Shown piece after piece: positions 19,635-30,386 of a stretch of 64,000 nt of DNA. The stretch comes from Pseudomonas fluorescens (GTDB lineage: Bacteria > Pseudomonadota > Gammaproteobacteria > Pseudomonadales > Pseudomonadaceae), in assembly GCF_001708445.1 (NCBI RefSeq), contig NZ_CP015637.1:6387001-6451000 (forward strand), written 5' to 3'. Position 1 is the stretch's first letter, and the number at the start of each line of letters is the position of its first letter. Position numbers and translations under genes: made by a program. Under the pieces are notes generated by a model. That model did no database searches, was not told the origin of the DNA, and saw only the letters and a program-made list of their open reading frames with translations.

Positions 19635-19660
19635 TATCGGGGGCAAGCCCCCTCCCACAT
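19635..19660. repeat. REP palindrome after algP
   Basis: A GGGGGCAAGCCCCCTCCCACA element of the same REP class as those at 28421 and 38723 lies within the read-through tail of algP and 32 bases before the dgoD stop. The left arm is incomplete. Confidence 0.75.
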
Positions 19661-19691
19661 TTTTTGATCGCATTGATTCAGTCAGAGGCTG

Positions 19692-20840
<1,149 letters not shown>

Positions 20841-20900
20841 CTTCTTATCTCTCTTGTCGATGCAGCGCCAAGGCGCAAAGCTTGCGATCAGTTCAGGGCA

Positions 20901-21521
20901 TCAATTCAGCGCGTTCCAGGCCGCGACATAGGCTTGGGCACTGCTCGCCACCTGGTCCACGGACATGCCCGGCTTGAACAACCCCGAGCCGAGGCCAAAG
21001 CCCCTGGCGCCTGCGTCGAAATACACCTGCATGTTGTCCGGGGTCACGCCACCTACCGGCAGCAACAGCGTGCCCGCCGGCAAGACCGCCAGCCACGCCT
21101 TGATCACCGCCGGCCCCATTTGCTCGGCCGGGAACAGCTTCAACACATCCGCACCTTCGGCCAGCGCGGCAAACGCCTCGGTCGGGGTGGCAACGCCGGG
21201 CGACAGGTACAGGCCCGCGGCTTTCGCGGCGCGCAGCACCTTGGCATCGCTGTGCGGCATCACGATCACCTGGCCGCCGGCGGCCTTGACCTGCTCGACC
21301 TGCTCGGGCGTCAACACCGTGCCGGCGCCGATCAGGCAATCGTCGGGCAGGCTGTCGCGCAGGGTGCGGATGCTGGTGTAAGGGTCGGGTGAGTTGAGCG
21401 GAACTTCGATTACCCGGAACCCGGCCTCGTACAGCACCTGGCCGACCGCCTCGGCTTCGTCTGGGCGCAGGCCGCGCAGGATGGCGATCAAACCGTTGTG
21501 TGCAAGTGCTTGCTTGAGCAT
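20901..21521 (-). CDS. dgoA: 2-dehydro-3-deoxy-6-phosphogalactonate aldolase
   Basis: DgoA cleaves KDPGal to pyruvate and glyceraldehyde-3-phosphate. The ATG at 21521 (MLKQALAHNG) gives 206 residues, normal for the class I KDPG/KDPGal family. Arg16 (AILRGL), Glu39 (VIEVPLNSP) and the Schiff-base Lys128 (VLKLFPAEQ) are all in place. It starts 1 base after dgoK ends, indicating coupled translation. Confidence 0.94.
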   Translation of the reverse strand: MLKQALAHNGLIAILRGLRPDEAEAVGQVLYEAGFRVIEVPLNSPDPYTSIRTLRDSLPDDCLIGAGTVLTPEQVEQVKAAGGQVIVMPHSDAKVLRAAKAAGLYLSPGVATPTEAFAALAEGADVLKLFPAEQMGPAVIKAWLAVLPAGTLLLPVGGVTPDNMQVYFDAGARGFGLGSGLFKPGMSVDQVASSAQAYVAAWNALN

Positions 21522-21522
21522 G

Positions 21523-22488
21523 TCAGGCCTCCAGGGCAGGTTGAATGAGCCCGGCCGCCAGCGCCAGTTGCCATAGGCCGCGCTCGGTGGCTTCCTGTGC
21601 CAGGCTGACGTGGGCGAAGTCGCAGAGCGCGAGGGCGCGTTGATAGCGGGCACAGAGTGGCGCGGCACCGACCAGGATGATCGGCGTGTGTTTGGCGCCA
21701 GCCGGCAAGCCAGCGAGTTCATGACCGATCAGCAGGCCGGAGAGGTAATCGGGTTGCTGCTCGGCGCCGAGTTCGGCGGTCAGCCCCAGGGTGCGTGCAC
21801 TGAACAAGGTCGACAGCACCCCGCGCTGACCGTCCGACGAGCGCGCAACCCGCACGCCTCGGTCGAAGGCGTCGGCCTGGAAATGCTCGGGGGTCTTCTG
21901 GGTGCGGCCGAGAATGCTGTGCTTGCTCAGCACCGCGAACAGCTCGCCGGTCATGAAGGTGTCGAAGTGGGTGATGCAGCCGTCGGCGACCTCGACCCAT
22001 TTGGAATGGCTGCCGGGCAGGCCGATCAATAACTCACCACCGGCCCGCAGGTTTTGCAGCACGCCCAGCACCTGGGTTTCTTCGCCGCGCATCACATTGG
22101 GCAAGCCGACCTGTTCGATAACGCCGGGCACGATATACACATCGACACCGCGCAGGCTGCGTACGCGGTGCAATGCCTGGCCCAGGCTGGCGACATCGAC
22201 AGGGGTATTGCGATAGGCCGCCTCGCTCCAGCCCTGGGCGCTGCCGACCATGCCACAGGCAATGACCGCAAGGGTCGGTTGGGCATCGAGCCAATCACCG
22301 CAGGCGGCATCGAATGCCAACTCGAAGCCATTGCTGCAGTGCGTGCCAGCGATGTCCCGTGGCTCAACAGGCAAGTGCATGATCCCGAACGCCAGCGAGC
22401 GCTGTTCGAGCACGACGCCAGCCGGGCCAAGTTTATAAGCACGAAGGGAGCTGGTCCCCCAGTCGAGCGCGATCAATTGCGCCTGCAT
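21523..22488 (-). CDS. dgoK: 2-dehydro-3-deoxygalactonokinase
   Basis: DgoK phosphorylates 2-dehydro-3-deoxygalactonate before aldol cleavage. The 321-residue protein has the family start LIALDWGTSSLRAYKL (phosphate loop of the ASKHA fold), then GMVGSAQGWSEA and the conserved IGLPGSHSKWVEV. It is the first gene of the dgo operon. No GntR regulator or MFS galactonate transporter is adjacent. The 176-base upstream gap has a candidate operator. Confidence 0.94.
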   Translation of the reverse strand: MQAQLIALDWGTSSLRAYKLGPAGVVLEQRSLAFGIMHLPVEPRDIAGTHCSNGFELAFDAACGDWLDAQPTLAVIACGMVGSAQGWSEAAYRNTPVDVASLGQALHRVRSLRGVDVYIVPGVIEQVGLPNVMRGEETQVLGVLQNLRAGGELLIGLPGSHSKWVEVADGCITHFDTFMTGELFAVLSKHSILGRTQKTPEHFQADAFDRGVRVARSSDGQRGVLSTLFSARTLGLTAELGAEQQPDYLSGLLIGHELAGLPAGAKHTPIILVGAAPLCARYQRALALCDFAHVSLAQEATERGLWQLALAAGLIQPALEA

Positions 22489-22575
22489 CGCTTCACCTGA
22501 AATGAGTGGGTGCTGAAAAAAGCAGATGAGCGAATATAAACCTATGCCGGCGAATATCTCAATATATAAATATCA

Positions 22576-22592
22576 GTCCCATATAGTGGGAC
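22576..22592. promoter_or_regulatory. Candidate operator upstream of dgoK
   Basis: GTCCCATATAGTGGGAC is an inverted repeat with perfect 6-base arms (GTCCCA/TGGGAC), 88 bases before the dgoK start, in an AT-rich stretch. Its size and symmetry fit a dimeric repressor such as an IclR- or GntR-family protein, but no such gene is adjacent. Confidence 0.45.
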
Positions 22593-22664
22593 AAGGCAGT
22601 GTGAATCCCAAGACTTCCGCGCCTGGTAACAGCAGGAAGAAATCGGTTTATCGGGGAAGGGAAG

Positions 22665-22991
22665 TTAAAAACCCGACAGATCCAGCTCGCGCATCGCGCC
22701 CATCCAGATCGCGTAGTCGGTGTGGTCCTTCAGGTCATTGCCGGTGTCCGGGTGCAGGAACACCACCAGGCCATTGCGATTGAGCGCCAGCCACGGCAGC
22801 ATCACACCGATGTATTCCGGGTCGAACGCCAGTTGGCAGCTCCAGTCCGGATGCGGGCCGACCGGCCGCTCATGCACACGGCCCATGTGCAGCGGGAACA
22901 GCCTGGCGGCGTCCTCACAGAACTGGCGCGCCTGGTCAAGGGTGCTGGCGTCGAAGTAGACATGGGCGTGGTAGCCCTTGATACGTTGCAT
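22665..22991 (-). CDS. DOPA 4,5-dioxygenase family protein
   Basis: The ATG at 22991 gives 108 residues starting MQRIKGYHAHVYFD, the DOPA 4,5-dioxygenase family signature, with HMGRVHERPVGPHP and VVFLHPDTGNDLKDH supplying the other conserved histidines. In plants and fungi such enzymes open catechol rings; bacterial members often have unknown substrates. It lies 31 bases after the LysR gene on the same strand, so it may be in that transcript. Confidence 0.85.
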   Translation of the reverse strand: MQRIKGYHAHVYFDASTLDQARQFCEDAARLFPLHMGRVHERPVGPHPDWSCQLAFDPEYIGVMLPWLALNRNGLVVFLHPDTGNDLKDHTDYAIWMGAMRELDLSGF

Positions 22992-23022
22992 GGCGAAATC
23001 CGCGTCCAATGTGCGGCAAATC

Positions 23023-23973
23023 CTAGACCGCAATCGACGGCAGGGCCAGCCCGGTCAACGACTGTGCGCTGCTCGCCTGTTCCGCCAGCAACCAGTCGAC
23101 AAAACGTTCCACCAATTGGCCCCGTCGTTTGCGCTGGGGTTGCACCACGTAATAGCCGAAGCGCGAGATCACCGTGTCGCTGATCGGCCGGCACAGCCAC
23201 TTCTGTTCCAGCAGGTTATCGACCAGGTGACGCCAGCCGATGGCTACTCCCTGGCCAGCAATCGCCGCCTGGATCAGCAGGGTGTAGTTATCAAAGCGCA
23301 ATTGGCCAGGGGTCGGAGCGCGGGTAATGCCCAGCTCGCGAAACACGCCGCTCCAGTCGAACCATTGGCTGTTGTTTTCCTGGCGCAGGTGCAGCAGGGG
23401 ATAGTCCGGCAAATTCTGCACCGTCAATGGCGTGGCCTGGTCCCTGAGCCACTGCGGGCTGCACACGGGGAACACTTCTTCGTTGAACAGCCACAGGCTG
23501 TCGCCCTGCTTGAAACGGCCATCGCCGAATAACACTGCCACGTCGATGTCGCTACGCAGGGTCGCATGGTTGCGCTCACTGGTGACCAGGCTCACATCCA
23601 CCTGGGGGTTGGCCGCGTGGAAGCGATGCAGGCGCGGCATCAGCCAGTAGGCGGCGAAGGCGAAGTCGGTGGCCACTTGCAGCACTTCATGCTGGTCCTG
23701 CTGGGTGATCACACTCAGGCCGTGATTGATGGCTTGCAAACCGCCTTGCACATGCTCGAACAGCAGGGCGCCGGCATCGGTCAGTTCGATGCCACGGTAG
23801 ATGCGATCAAACAGGCGGATCGCCAGTTGTTCTTCGAGACGCTTGATCTGTTGGCTGATGGCGGGCTGGGTAGTGCCCAGCTCTACCGCGGCAGCAGTAA
23901 AGCTGCGATGGCGCGCCGCCGCCTCGAACGCACGCAGCAGGTCGAGGGATACATCGCCGAGGGCTTCATACAT
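23023..23973 (-). CDS. LysR-type regulator of choline sulfate use
   Basis: The 316-residue protein has an N-terminal winged helix (about 8-67; SFTAAAVELGTTQPAISQQIKRLEEQL) and a LysR effector domain. It is divergent from betC across about 100 bases, the usual position for the choline-sulfate-specific LysR regulator (TIGR03418 type). It probably activates betC and choX with choline sulfate or choline as effector. The function is inferred from family and context. Confidence 0.88.
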   Translation of the reverse strand: MYEALGDVSLDLLRAFEAAARHRSFTAAAVELGTTQPAISQQIKRLEEQLAIRLFDRIYRGIELTDAGALLFEHVQGGLQAINHGLSVITQQDQHEVLQVATDFAFAAYWLMPRLHRFHAANPQVDVSLVTSERNHATLRSDIDVAVLFGDGRFKQGDSLWLFNEEVFPVCSPQWLRDQATPLTVQNLPDYPLLHLRQENNSQWFDWSGVFRELGITRAPTPGQLRFDNYTLLIQAAIAGQGVAIGWRHLVDNLLEQKWLCRPISDTVISRFGYYVVQPQRKRRGQLVERFVDWLLAEQASSAQSLTGLALPSIAV

Positions 23974-24076
23974 AAGCTGTGCTTATCCTAGACATTGCCT
24001 TTCATGGGCTTTACCCCATTCTGCATGGGCTGCATGCTCATTCGCATAAACACCGCCTATGGAATGCCGAAGACCC

Positions 24077-25594
24077 ATGAAGCGCAAGAACATTCTTTTC
24101 ATCATGGCCGATCAAATGGCCGCGCCGCTGCTTCCGTTCTACGGATCTTCCCCGATCAAACTGCCGAACCTGAGCCGCCTCGCGGCGCAAGGCGTGGTGT
24201 TCGACGCCGCCTATTGCAACAGCCCGCTGTGTGCACCGTCGCGCTTTACCCTGGTCAGCGGCCAGTTGCCGAGCAAGATTGGCGCCTATGACAACGCGGC
24301 CGATTTTCCCGCCGATGTGCCGACCTACGCCCACTACCTGCGTCGCCTGGGCTACCGCACCGCGTTGTCGGGCAAGATGCATTTCTGCGGCCCGGACCAG
24401 TTGCACGGCTACGAAGAGCGCCTGACCAGCGACATCTACCCGGCCGACTATGGCTGGGCGGTGAACTGGGACGAACCCGACGTACGACCCACCTGGTACC
24501 ACAACATGTCATCGGTGCTGCAAGCCGGCCCGTGTGTGCGTACCAACCAGCTGGATTTCGATGAAGAGGTGGTGTTCAAGGCCCAGCAGTACCTGTTCGA
24601 CCATATCCGCGAGGCCGGTGACCAGCCGTTCTGCCTGACCGTGTCGATGACCCATCCTCACGACCCGTACACCATTCCCAAGCCGTTCTGGGACCTGTAC
24701 GACGACAGCGACATCCCTTTGCCTGCGACGCCCGCCCAGGCCGATCTCGACCCGCACTCCCAACGCCTGCTCAAGGTCTACGACCTGTGGGACAAGCCGC
24801 TGCCGGTAGACAAGATCCGCGACGCGCGCCGTGCTTATTTCGGCGCATGCAGCTACATCGACAGCAATGTCGGCAAGCTCCTGCAAACCCTGGAAGACAC
24901 CGGGCTGGCCGACGATACGATCATCGTCTTCTCCGGCGACCATGGCGACATGCTCGGCGAGCGCGGCCTCTGGTACAAAATGCACTGGTTTGAAATGGCC
25001 GCGCGCGTGCCGCTGCTGGTCAGTGCACCGGGGCAGTTCGCGGCGGGTCGCGTGACCCAGGCTGTCTCCACCGCCGACCTGCTGCCAACCCTGGTGGAAC
25101 TGGCCGGTGGCGAACTGGACGCGCGCTTGCCGCTGGATGGCCGCTCACTGGTCCCGCACTTACAGGGCAAGGGCGGGCATGACGAAGTGTTCGGCGAATA
25201 CATGGCCGAAGGCACCATCAGCCCGCTGATGATGATTCGCCGTGGCGCGTACAAATTCATCTACAGCGAAGACGACCCGTGCTTACTGTTCGATGTGCAA
25301 AACGACCCGCACGAGCGGGAAGACCTCAGCCAGTCACCGGAACACCGACCACTGTTCGAGGCGTTTTTGAGTGAAGCGCGGGCCAAATGGGACATCCCGG
25401 CGATCCACCAGCAGGTGCTCGCCAGCCAACGCCGTCGTCGCCTGGTGTTCGAGGCGCTGACCCAAGGCAAGCTGAAGAGCTGGGATCACCAGCCACTGGT
25501 CGACGCCAGTCAGCAATACATGCGCAACCATATCGACCTCGATGACCTGGAGCGCAAGGCACGTTATCCACAACCCTGCCAAACCAATAAATAG
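24077..25594 (+). CDS. betC: Choline-sulfatase
   Basis: BetC hydrolyses choline-O-sulfate to choline and sulfate. The ATG at 24077 (MKRKNILFIMADQM) gives 505 residues; upstream in-frame codons lie in the regulator gap. The sulfatase motif CAPSR contains Cys52, to be converted to formylglycine. The second metal-site region is FSGDHGDMLGERGLW (about 285-299). The C-terminal extension (SQRRRRLVFEAL and following) is typical of BetC oligomers. It is followed by choX after 14 bases, making a two-gene operon. Confidence 0.96.
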   Translation: MKRKNILFIMADQMAAPLLPFYGSSPIKLPNLSRLAAQGVVFDAAYCNSPLCAPSRFTLVSGQLPSKIGAYDNAADFPADVPTYAHYLRRLGYRTALSGKMHFCGPDQLHGYEERLTSDIYPADYGWAVNWDEPDVRPTWYHNMSSVLQAGPCVRTNQLDFDEEVVFKAQQYLFDHIREAGDQPFCLTVSMTHPHDPYTIPKPFWDLYDDSDIPLPATPAQADLDPHSQRLLKVYDLWDKPLPVDKIRDARRAYFGACSYIDSNVGKLLQTLEDTGLADDTIIVFSGDHGDMLGERGLWYKMHWFEMAARVPLLVSAPGQFAAGRVTQAVSTADLLPTLVELAGGELDARLPLDGRSLVPHLQGKGGHDEVFGEYMAEGTISPLMMIRRGAYKFIYSEDDPCLLFDVQNDPHEREDLSQSPEHRPLFEAFLSEARAKWDIPAIHQQVLASQRRRRLVFEALTQGKLKSWDHQPLVDASQQYMRNHIDLDDLERKARYPQPCQTNK

Positions 25595-25608
25595 ACAGAG
25601 GGAAGGCC

Positions 25609-26523
25609 ATGCAAAAGTTGACTGCGGTAGTGGGCATGTTGGTGCTGAGTAGCGCCAATGCGTATGCAGACACCAGCTGTGACACGGTAAAAATGGCCGA
25701 TCCGGGCTGGAGCGACATTGCCGCCACCAATGCCATCACTGGTTTTCTGTTGAACGGCATGGGCTACAAGGTCAAAGTCGACACCCTGGCGGTGCCGATT
25801 ACCTTTGGCGGGCTCAAGGACGGCCAGGTGGATGTGTTCCTGGGTAACTGGATGCCGGCGCAGCAGGGCTTCTATGACAAGTTCGTGGCCAATGGCGAGG
25901 TGGTGCAACTGGCGAAAAACCTCGACGGTACCGAGTTCACCCTCGCCGTGCCGGACTATGTGTGGGACGCCGGGGTGCATGACTTTGCCGACCTGAACAC
26001 ATTTGCCGACAAGTTCGACAAGAAGATCTACGGGATCGGCTCCGGTGCGCCGGCCAATATCTCGTTGCAGGAAATCATCAAGAAGAATGACTTCGAGCTG
26101 GGCCAGTGGAAGCTGATCGAGTCCAGCGAACAGGCAATGCTCGCCGAAGTGTCACGGGCCGTGAAGAAACAACGCTTCGTCACCTTCCTCGGCTGGACAC
26201 CACACCCGATGAACGTGCAGTTGAAAATGCACTACCTCAAAGGCGGCGAGAAATACTTCGGTGACACCGGCAGCGTGTATACCCTGACCCGTAAAGGGTA
26301 TGCACAAGCCTGCCCGAATGTTGGAAAGCTGCTGACCAACCTGAGTTTCACCCAGGAGATGGAGAACAGCATCATGGCTGAGGTAGTCAACAACAAGGTC
26401 AGCAACGCGGATGCGGCGAAGACGTGGCTCAAGACCAACCCGGCAGTGCTGGAAAAGTGGCTCGATGGCGTGAAAACCGTAGATGGCCAGGATGCGTTGC
26501 CAGCGGTAAAAGCCAAACTCTAG
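25609..26523 (+). CDS. choX: Choline ABC transporter substrate-binding protein
   Basis: This 304-residue periplasmic protein has a signal peptide ending near AYA (residue 22) and one disulfide-capable cysteine pair. Tryptophans in PGWSD, GNWMPAQ and LGWTPHPMN fit the aromatic cage that binds the trimethylammonium group in ChoX. It is co-transcribed with betC. No permease or ATPase gene is adjacent; in Pseudomonas a central CbcWV transporter serves several binding proteins encoded elsewhere, and this is probably one of them. Confidence 0.92.
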   Translation: MQKLTAVVGMLVLSSANAYADTSCDTVKMADPGWSDIAATNAITGFLLNGMGYKVKVDTLAVPITFGGLKDGQVDVFLGNWMPAQQGFYDKFVANGEVVQLAKNLDGTEFTLAVPDYVWDAGVHDFADLNTFADKFDKKIYGIGSGAPANISLQEIIKKNDFELGQWKLIESSEQAMLAEVSRAVKKQRFVTFLGWTPHPMNVQLKMHYLKGGEKYFGDTGSVYTLTRKGYAQACPNVGKLLTNLSFTQEMENSIMAEVVNNKVSNADAAKTWLKTNPAVLEKWLDGVKTVDGQDALPAVKAKL

Positions 26524-26623
26524 ATGACACCTCCGCCCTTTGGAGAGGAGTCCCGTGACAGGCTTGCTTGCTCTGACAGGCTGACTTTCTGTGGCAAACG
26601 AGCTTGTCGTGGTGATCGGGCTT

Positions 26624-26799
26624 GTTGTGGCGAGCGGGCTTGTTGTGGCGAGCGGGCTTGCCCCGCGTTGGGCTGCGCAGCAGCCCCAGTGAAGGCCGCG
26701 CAATCCTAACCGTGGGATCTGGAGCGTCTGGTTTTGGGGCCGCTTCGCGCCCCAACGCGGGGCAAGCCCGCTCGCCACAACAAGTCCGCTCGCCACAAC
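26624..26799. repeat. Long inverted REP pair (REPIN-like)
   Basis: Arms at 26624-26672 and 26751-26799 are each 49 bases and match as inverted repeats at 48 positions. Each arm contains two direct copies of a GTGGCGAGCGGGCTTG unit, the second REP class of P. fluorescens. The 78-base spacer holds two further small hairpins (GGGCTGCGCAGCAGCCCC-type and GGGGC/GCGCCCC). The 26524-26623 stretch has related imperfect repeats (GACAGGCT, GGCTTG). No gene is seen in this 314-base gap. Confidence 0.85.
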
Positions 26800-26837
26800 C
26801 TGATAATCTGCCCCGAACCTTTCTATCCGAGTTTGCG

Positions 26838-28406
26838 ATGCACAGGCCCAACCGCCACACACTCTTCCCCTTCCTGAGCTGGCTGCCGCGTCAAACCCGA
26901 GCCAGCGTCGGTCGGGACGCGATGGTCGGGCTCAGCGGCGCCGTCCTCGCCTTGCCGCAGTCGATTGCCTACGCCCTCATTGCCGGTCTTCCCGCCGAAT
27001 ACGGCCTGTACGCCGCAATTATCCCGGTACTGATCGCCTGCCTCTGGGGCTCGTCCTGGCACTTGATCTGTGGCCCTACGGCGGCGATTTCCATTGTGCT
27101 GTACGCCAGCGTCAGCCCGTTGGCCGTGCCCGGGTCTCAGGACTACATCACCCTGATCCTGTTGCTGACATTCCTGGCCGGGCTGTTCCAGTGGTTGCTG
27201 GGCATGCTGCGCTTTGGCGCGCTGGTGAACTTCGTCTCGCATTCGGTGGTGCTGGGTTTCACCCTGGGCGCCGCCGTGGTGATTGCCCTGGGGCAGTTGC
27301 CTAACCTGCTGGGCCTGGATTTGCCGAGCCAGGCCACGGCAATCAATAGCCTGCTCGCACTGATCCACCATAGCGGCGAATGGGACCACGCATCGCTCGC
27401 CCTCGGGCTCGGCACTTTGCTGGTGGGCGCGTTGCTCAAATACCTTGTGCCTCGCTGGCCAACGCTGCTGATCGCGCTGGCCTTGGGTAGCCTGGCGGCA
27501 TGGCTGTGGCCGGGGATGTTCGGGCATGTGGCGCGGGTCAGCGCGTTCATCGGCAAACTGCCGCCGTTCAGCCCGTTGCCGCTGGATCCGGACATGATCC
27601 TGCGCCTGCTGCCCAGCGCCGTTGCGGTGGGCATGCTGGGGCTGGTGACCAGCCTGTCGATTGCCCGTTCGCTGTCAGCTCGCTCGCAACAACTGCTCGA
27701 TGCCAACCAGGAAGTTCGTGCGCAGGGTTTATCCAATATCGTTGGTGGATTTTTCTCCGGGTATTTGTCAGCCGGTTCCTTCACCCGCTCTGGCCTCAGC
27801 TATGAGGCGGGCGCCTGTTCGCCGTTGGCAGGGGTGTTTTCCGCCTTATGGGTGGCCTTGTTTGCGCTGTTCGGCGCCGCACTGATCGCGCATATTCCGA
27901 TCCCGAGCATGGCCGCCAGCATCTTGCTGATTTCCTGGGGCCTGGTGGATCGTCGGGGTATTCGCGCGTTGTTCCGCGTGAGCCGGGCAGAATTCGTAGT
28001 GATGAGCCTGACCTGCGTCGCCACCTTGCTTCTGGAGTTACAAACGGCGATTTATGCGGGGGTGTTGGCGTCGTTGTTTTTCTACCTCAAGCGCACGTCC
28101 CAGCCACGGGTTCAACAATGGCGTGACGGGGACGAAGATGTGTTGCGCGTCGGCGGGTCGATTTTCTTTGGCGCCAGCCATTACCTGCAAGTGCGCTTGC
28201 AAAGCTTGCAGGGTGTACGGGTAGTGATCGAGGCGCAGCAGATCAACTTTATCGACTATTCCGGGGTGGAGATGCTGCACCAGGAGGCGCGTCGTTTAAG
28301 AGGGCTGGGGCGTAGCCTGACACTGCGCCGCGCCAGGCCGCAGGTGGTGGAGGAGTTGAAAAAACTGGAAGGGGCCGACCAATGCCCCATCCATTTTGAA
28401 GACTGA
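26838..28406 (+). CDS. SulP family anion (sulfate) transporter with STAS domain
   Basis: The ATG at 26838 (MHRPNRHTLF) gives 522 residues; codons further upstream lie in the REP region. The first part has about 10-12 membrane helices, including the SulP signature around LPQSIAYALIAGLPAEYGLYAA (split by the helix). The C-terminal STAS domain (about 415-520) contains INFIDYSGVEMLHQEA. It likely imports sulfate or a related anion, which fits the neighbouring choline sulfatase, though it may not be part of the same regulon. Confidence 0.92.
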   Translation: MHRPNRHTLFPFLSWLPRQTRASVGRDAMVGLSGAVLALPQSIAYALIAGLPAEYGLYAAIIPVLIACLWGSSWHLICGPTAAISIVLYASVSPLAVPGSQDYITLILLLTFLAGLFQWLLGMLRFGALVNFVSHSVVLGFTLGAAVVIALGQLPNLLGLDLPSQATAINSLLALIHHSGEWDHASLALGLGTLLVGALLKYLVPRWPTLLIALALGSLAAWLWPGMFGHVARVSAFIGKLPPFSPLPLDPDMILRLLPSAVAVGMLGLVTSLSIARSLSARSQQLLDANQEVRAQGLSNIVGGFFSGYLSAGSFTRSGLSYEAGACSPLAGVFSALWVALFALFGAALIAHIPIPSMAASILLISWGLVDRRGIRALFRVSRAEFVVMSLTCVATLLLELQTAIYAGVLASLFFYLKRTSQPRVQQWRDGDEDVLRVGGSIFFGASHYLQVRLQSLQGVRVVIEAQQINFIDYSGVEMLHQEARRLRGLGRSLTLRRARPQVVEELKKLEGADQCPIHFED

Positions 28407-28420
28407 ATACGGTTAAACAG

Positions 28421-28446
28421 GTGGGAGGGGGCAAGCCCCCTCCCAC
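28421..28446. repeat. REP palindrome between sulP and aroE
   Basis: Perfect 12-base arms GTGGGAGGGGGC and GCCCCCTCCCAC flank an AA centre. It lies between convergent genes, 14 bases from each stop, and may end both transcripts. Confidence 0.9.
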
Positions 28447-28459
28447 AGTTTGTTGAGTG

Positions 28460-29277
28460 TCAGACCAACTGGCGGCGCAACTCGGCCAACACCGGCGCCG
28501 AATCCGGCCGCACACCACGCCACAGGAAGAATGCTTCCGCCGCCTGCTCCACCAACATGCCCAGGCCATCCATCGCCACTGCCGCGCCCTGTTGGGTGGC
28601 CCAGTGGCAGAACGCGGTCGGTTCCTTGGCGTACATCATGTCGTAGCAAAACGTCTTGCCCGGCTCGATCAAGCTACTGGCAATCGGCGGTACATCGCCT
28701 GACAGGCTGGCGGACGTGGCATTGATGATCACGTCCACCGGCTCACGCAGCCAATCGAAACCACTGGCAGACACCGGGCCCAGGTCGTCGAACAATTCGG
28801 CGAGCATTTCAGCTTTTTCCACCGTGCGGTTGGCGATGATCAATGAGGCAGGTCGCTCGGCCAGCAATGGCTCCAATGCGCCACGTACCGCACCACCGGC
28901 GCCGAGCAACAGGATGCGTTTACCTTGCAGGCTCAACCCGGCGTTGACCGTCAGGTCGCGCACCAGGCCGGCGCCATCCGTGTTATCGCCCAGCAAGCTG
29001 CCATCGGCCAGCTTGCTCAAGGTGTTCACCGCGCCGGCACGCTCGGCGCGCTCGGTCAGGGTGTCGGCCAGGCGGTAGGCGTCCTCCTTGAACGGTACGG
29101 TGACGTTGGCACCACGGCCATGCTGGAAAAACTCACGGGCACAACCGATGAAATCCTCCAGCGGCGCGAGCAAGCTGCTGTAGTCCAGTTGCTCGCCGGT
29201 CTGCTCGGCGAACATGCGGTGAATCAACGGCGACTTGCTGTGGCCGATGGGGTTGCCAAACACCACATAACGATCCA

Positions 29278-29278
<1 letters not shown>
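28460..29278 (-). CDS. aroE: Shikimate dehydrogenase
   Basis: AroE reduces 3-dehydroshikimate with NADPH. I take the ATG at 29278 ([18 protein letters not shown]), giving 272 residues. The substrate pocket SKSP and [10 protein letters not shown] lysine are at the N-terminus, the nucleotide loop GAGGAVRG and NRTVEKAE follow, and [15 protein letters not shown] closes the protein. The start overlaps the hemF stop by one base (TGATG), indicating coupling. Confidence 0.96.
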
Positions 29279-30234
<956 letters not shown>

Positions 30235-30386
30235 CTACGCGAGGCCATGCGGCGTCGGCGGCAAATGGGCGCACAGGATACCACTGCACCTGCATACCAC
30301 TGCACTTAGGTGCGTCGCTGTTGACGAAGATCAAGCTTAGGAGTCCGATAGGGGGCTACGCGATTTCGACCTCAGGAGAAGTGCAG

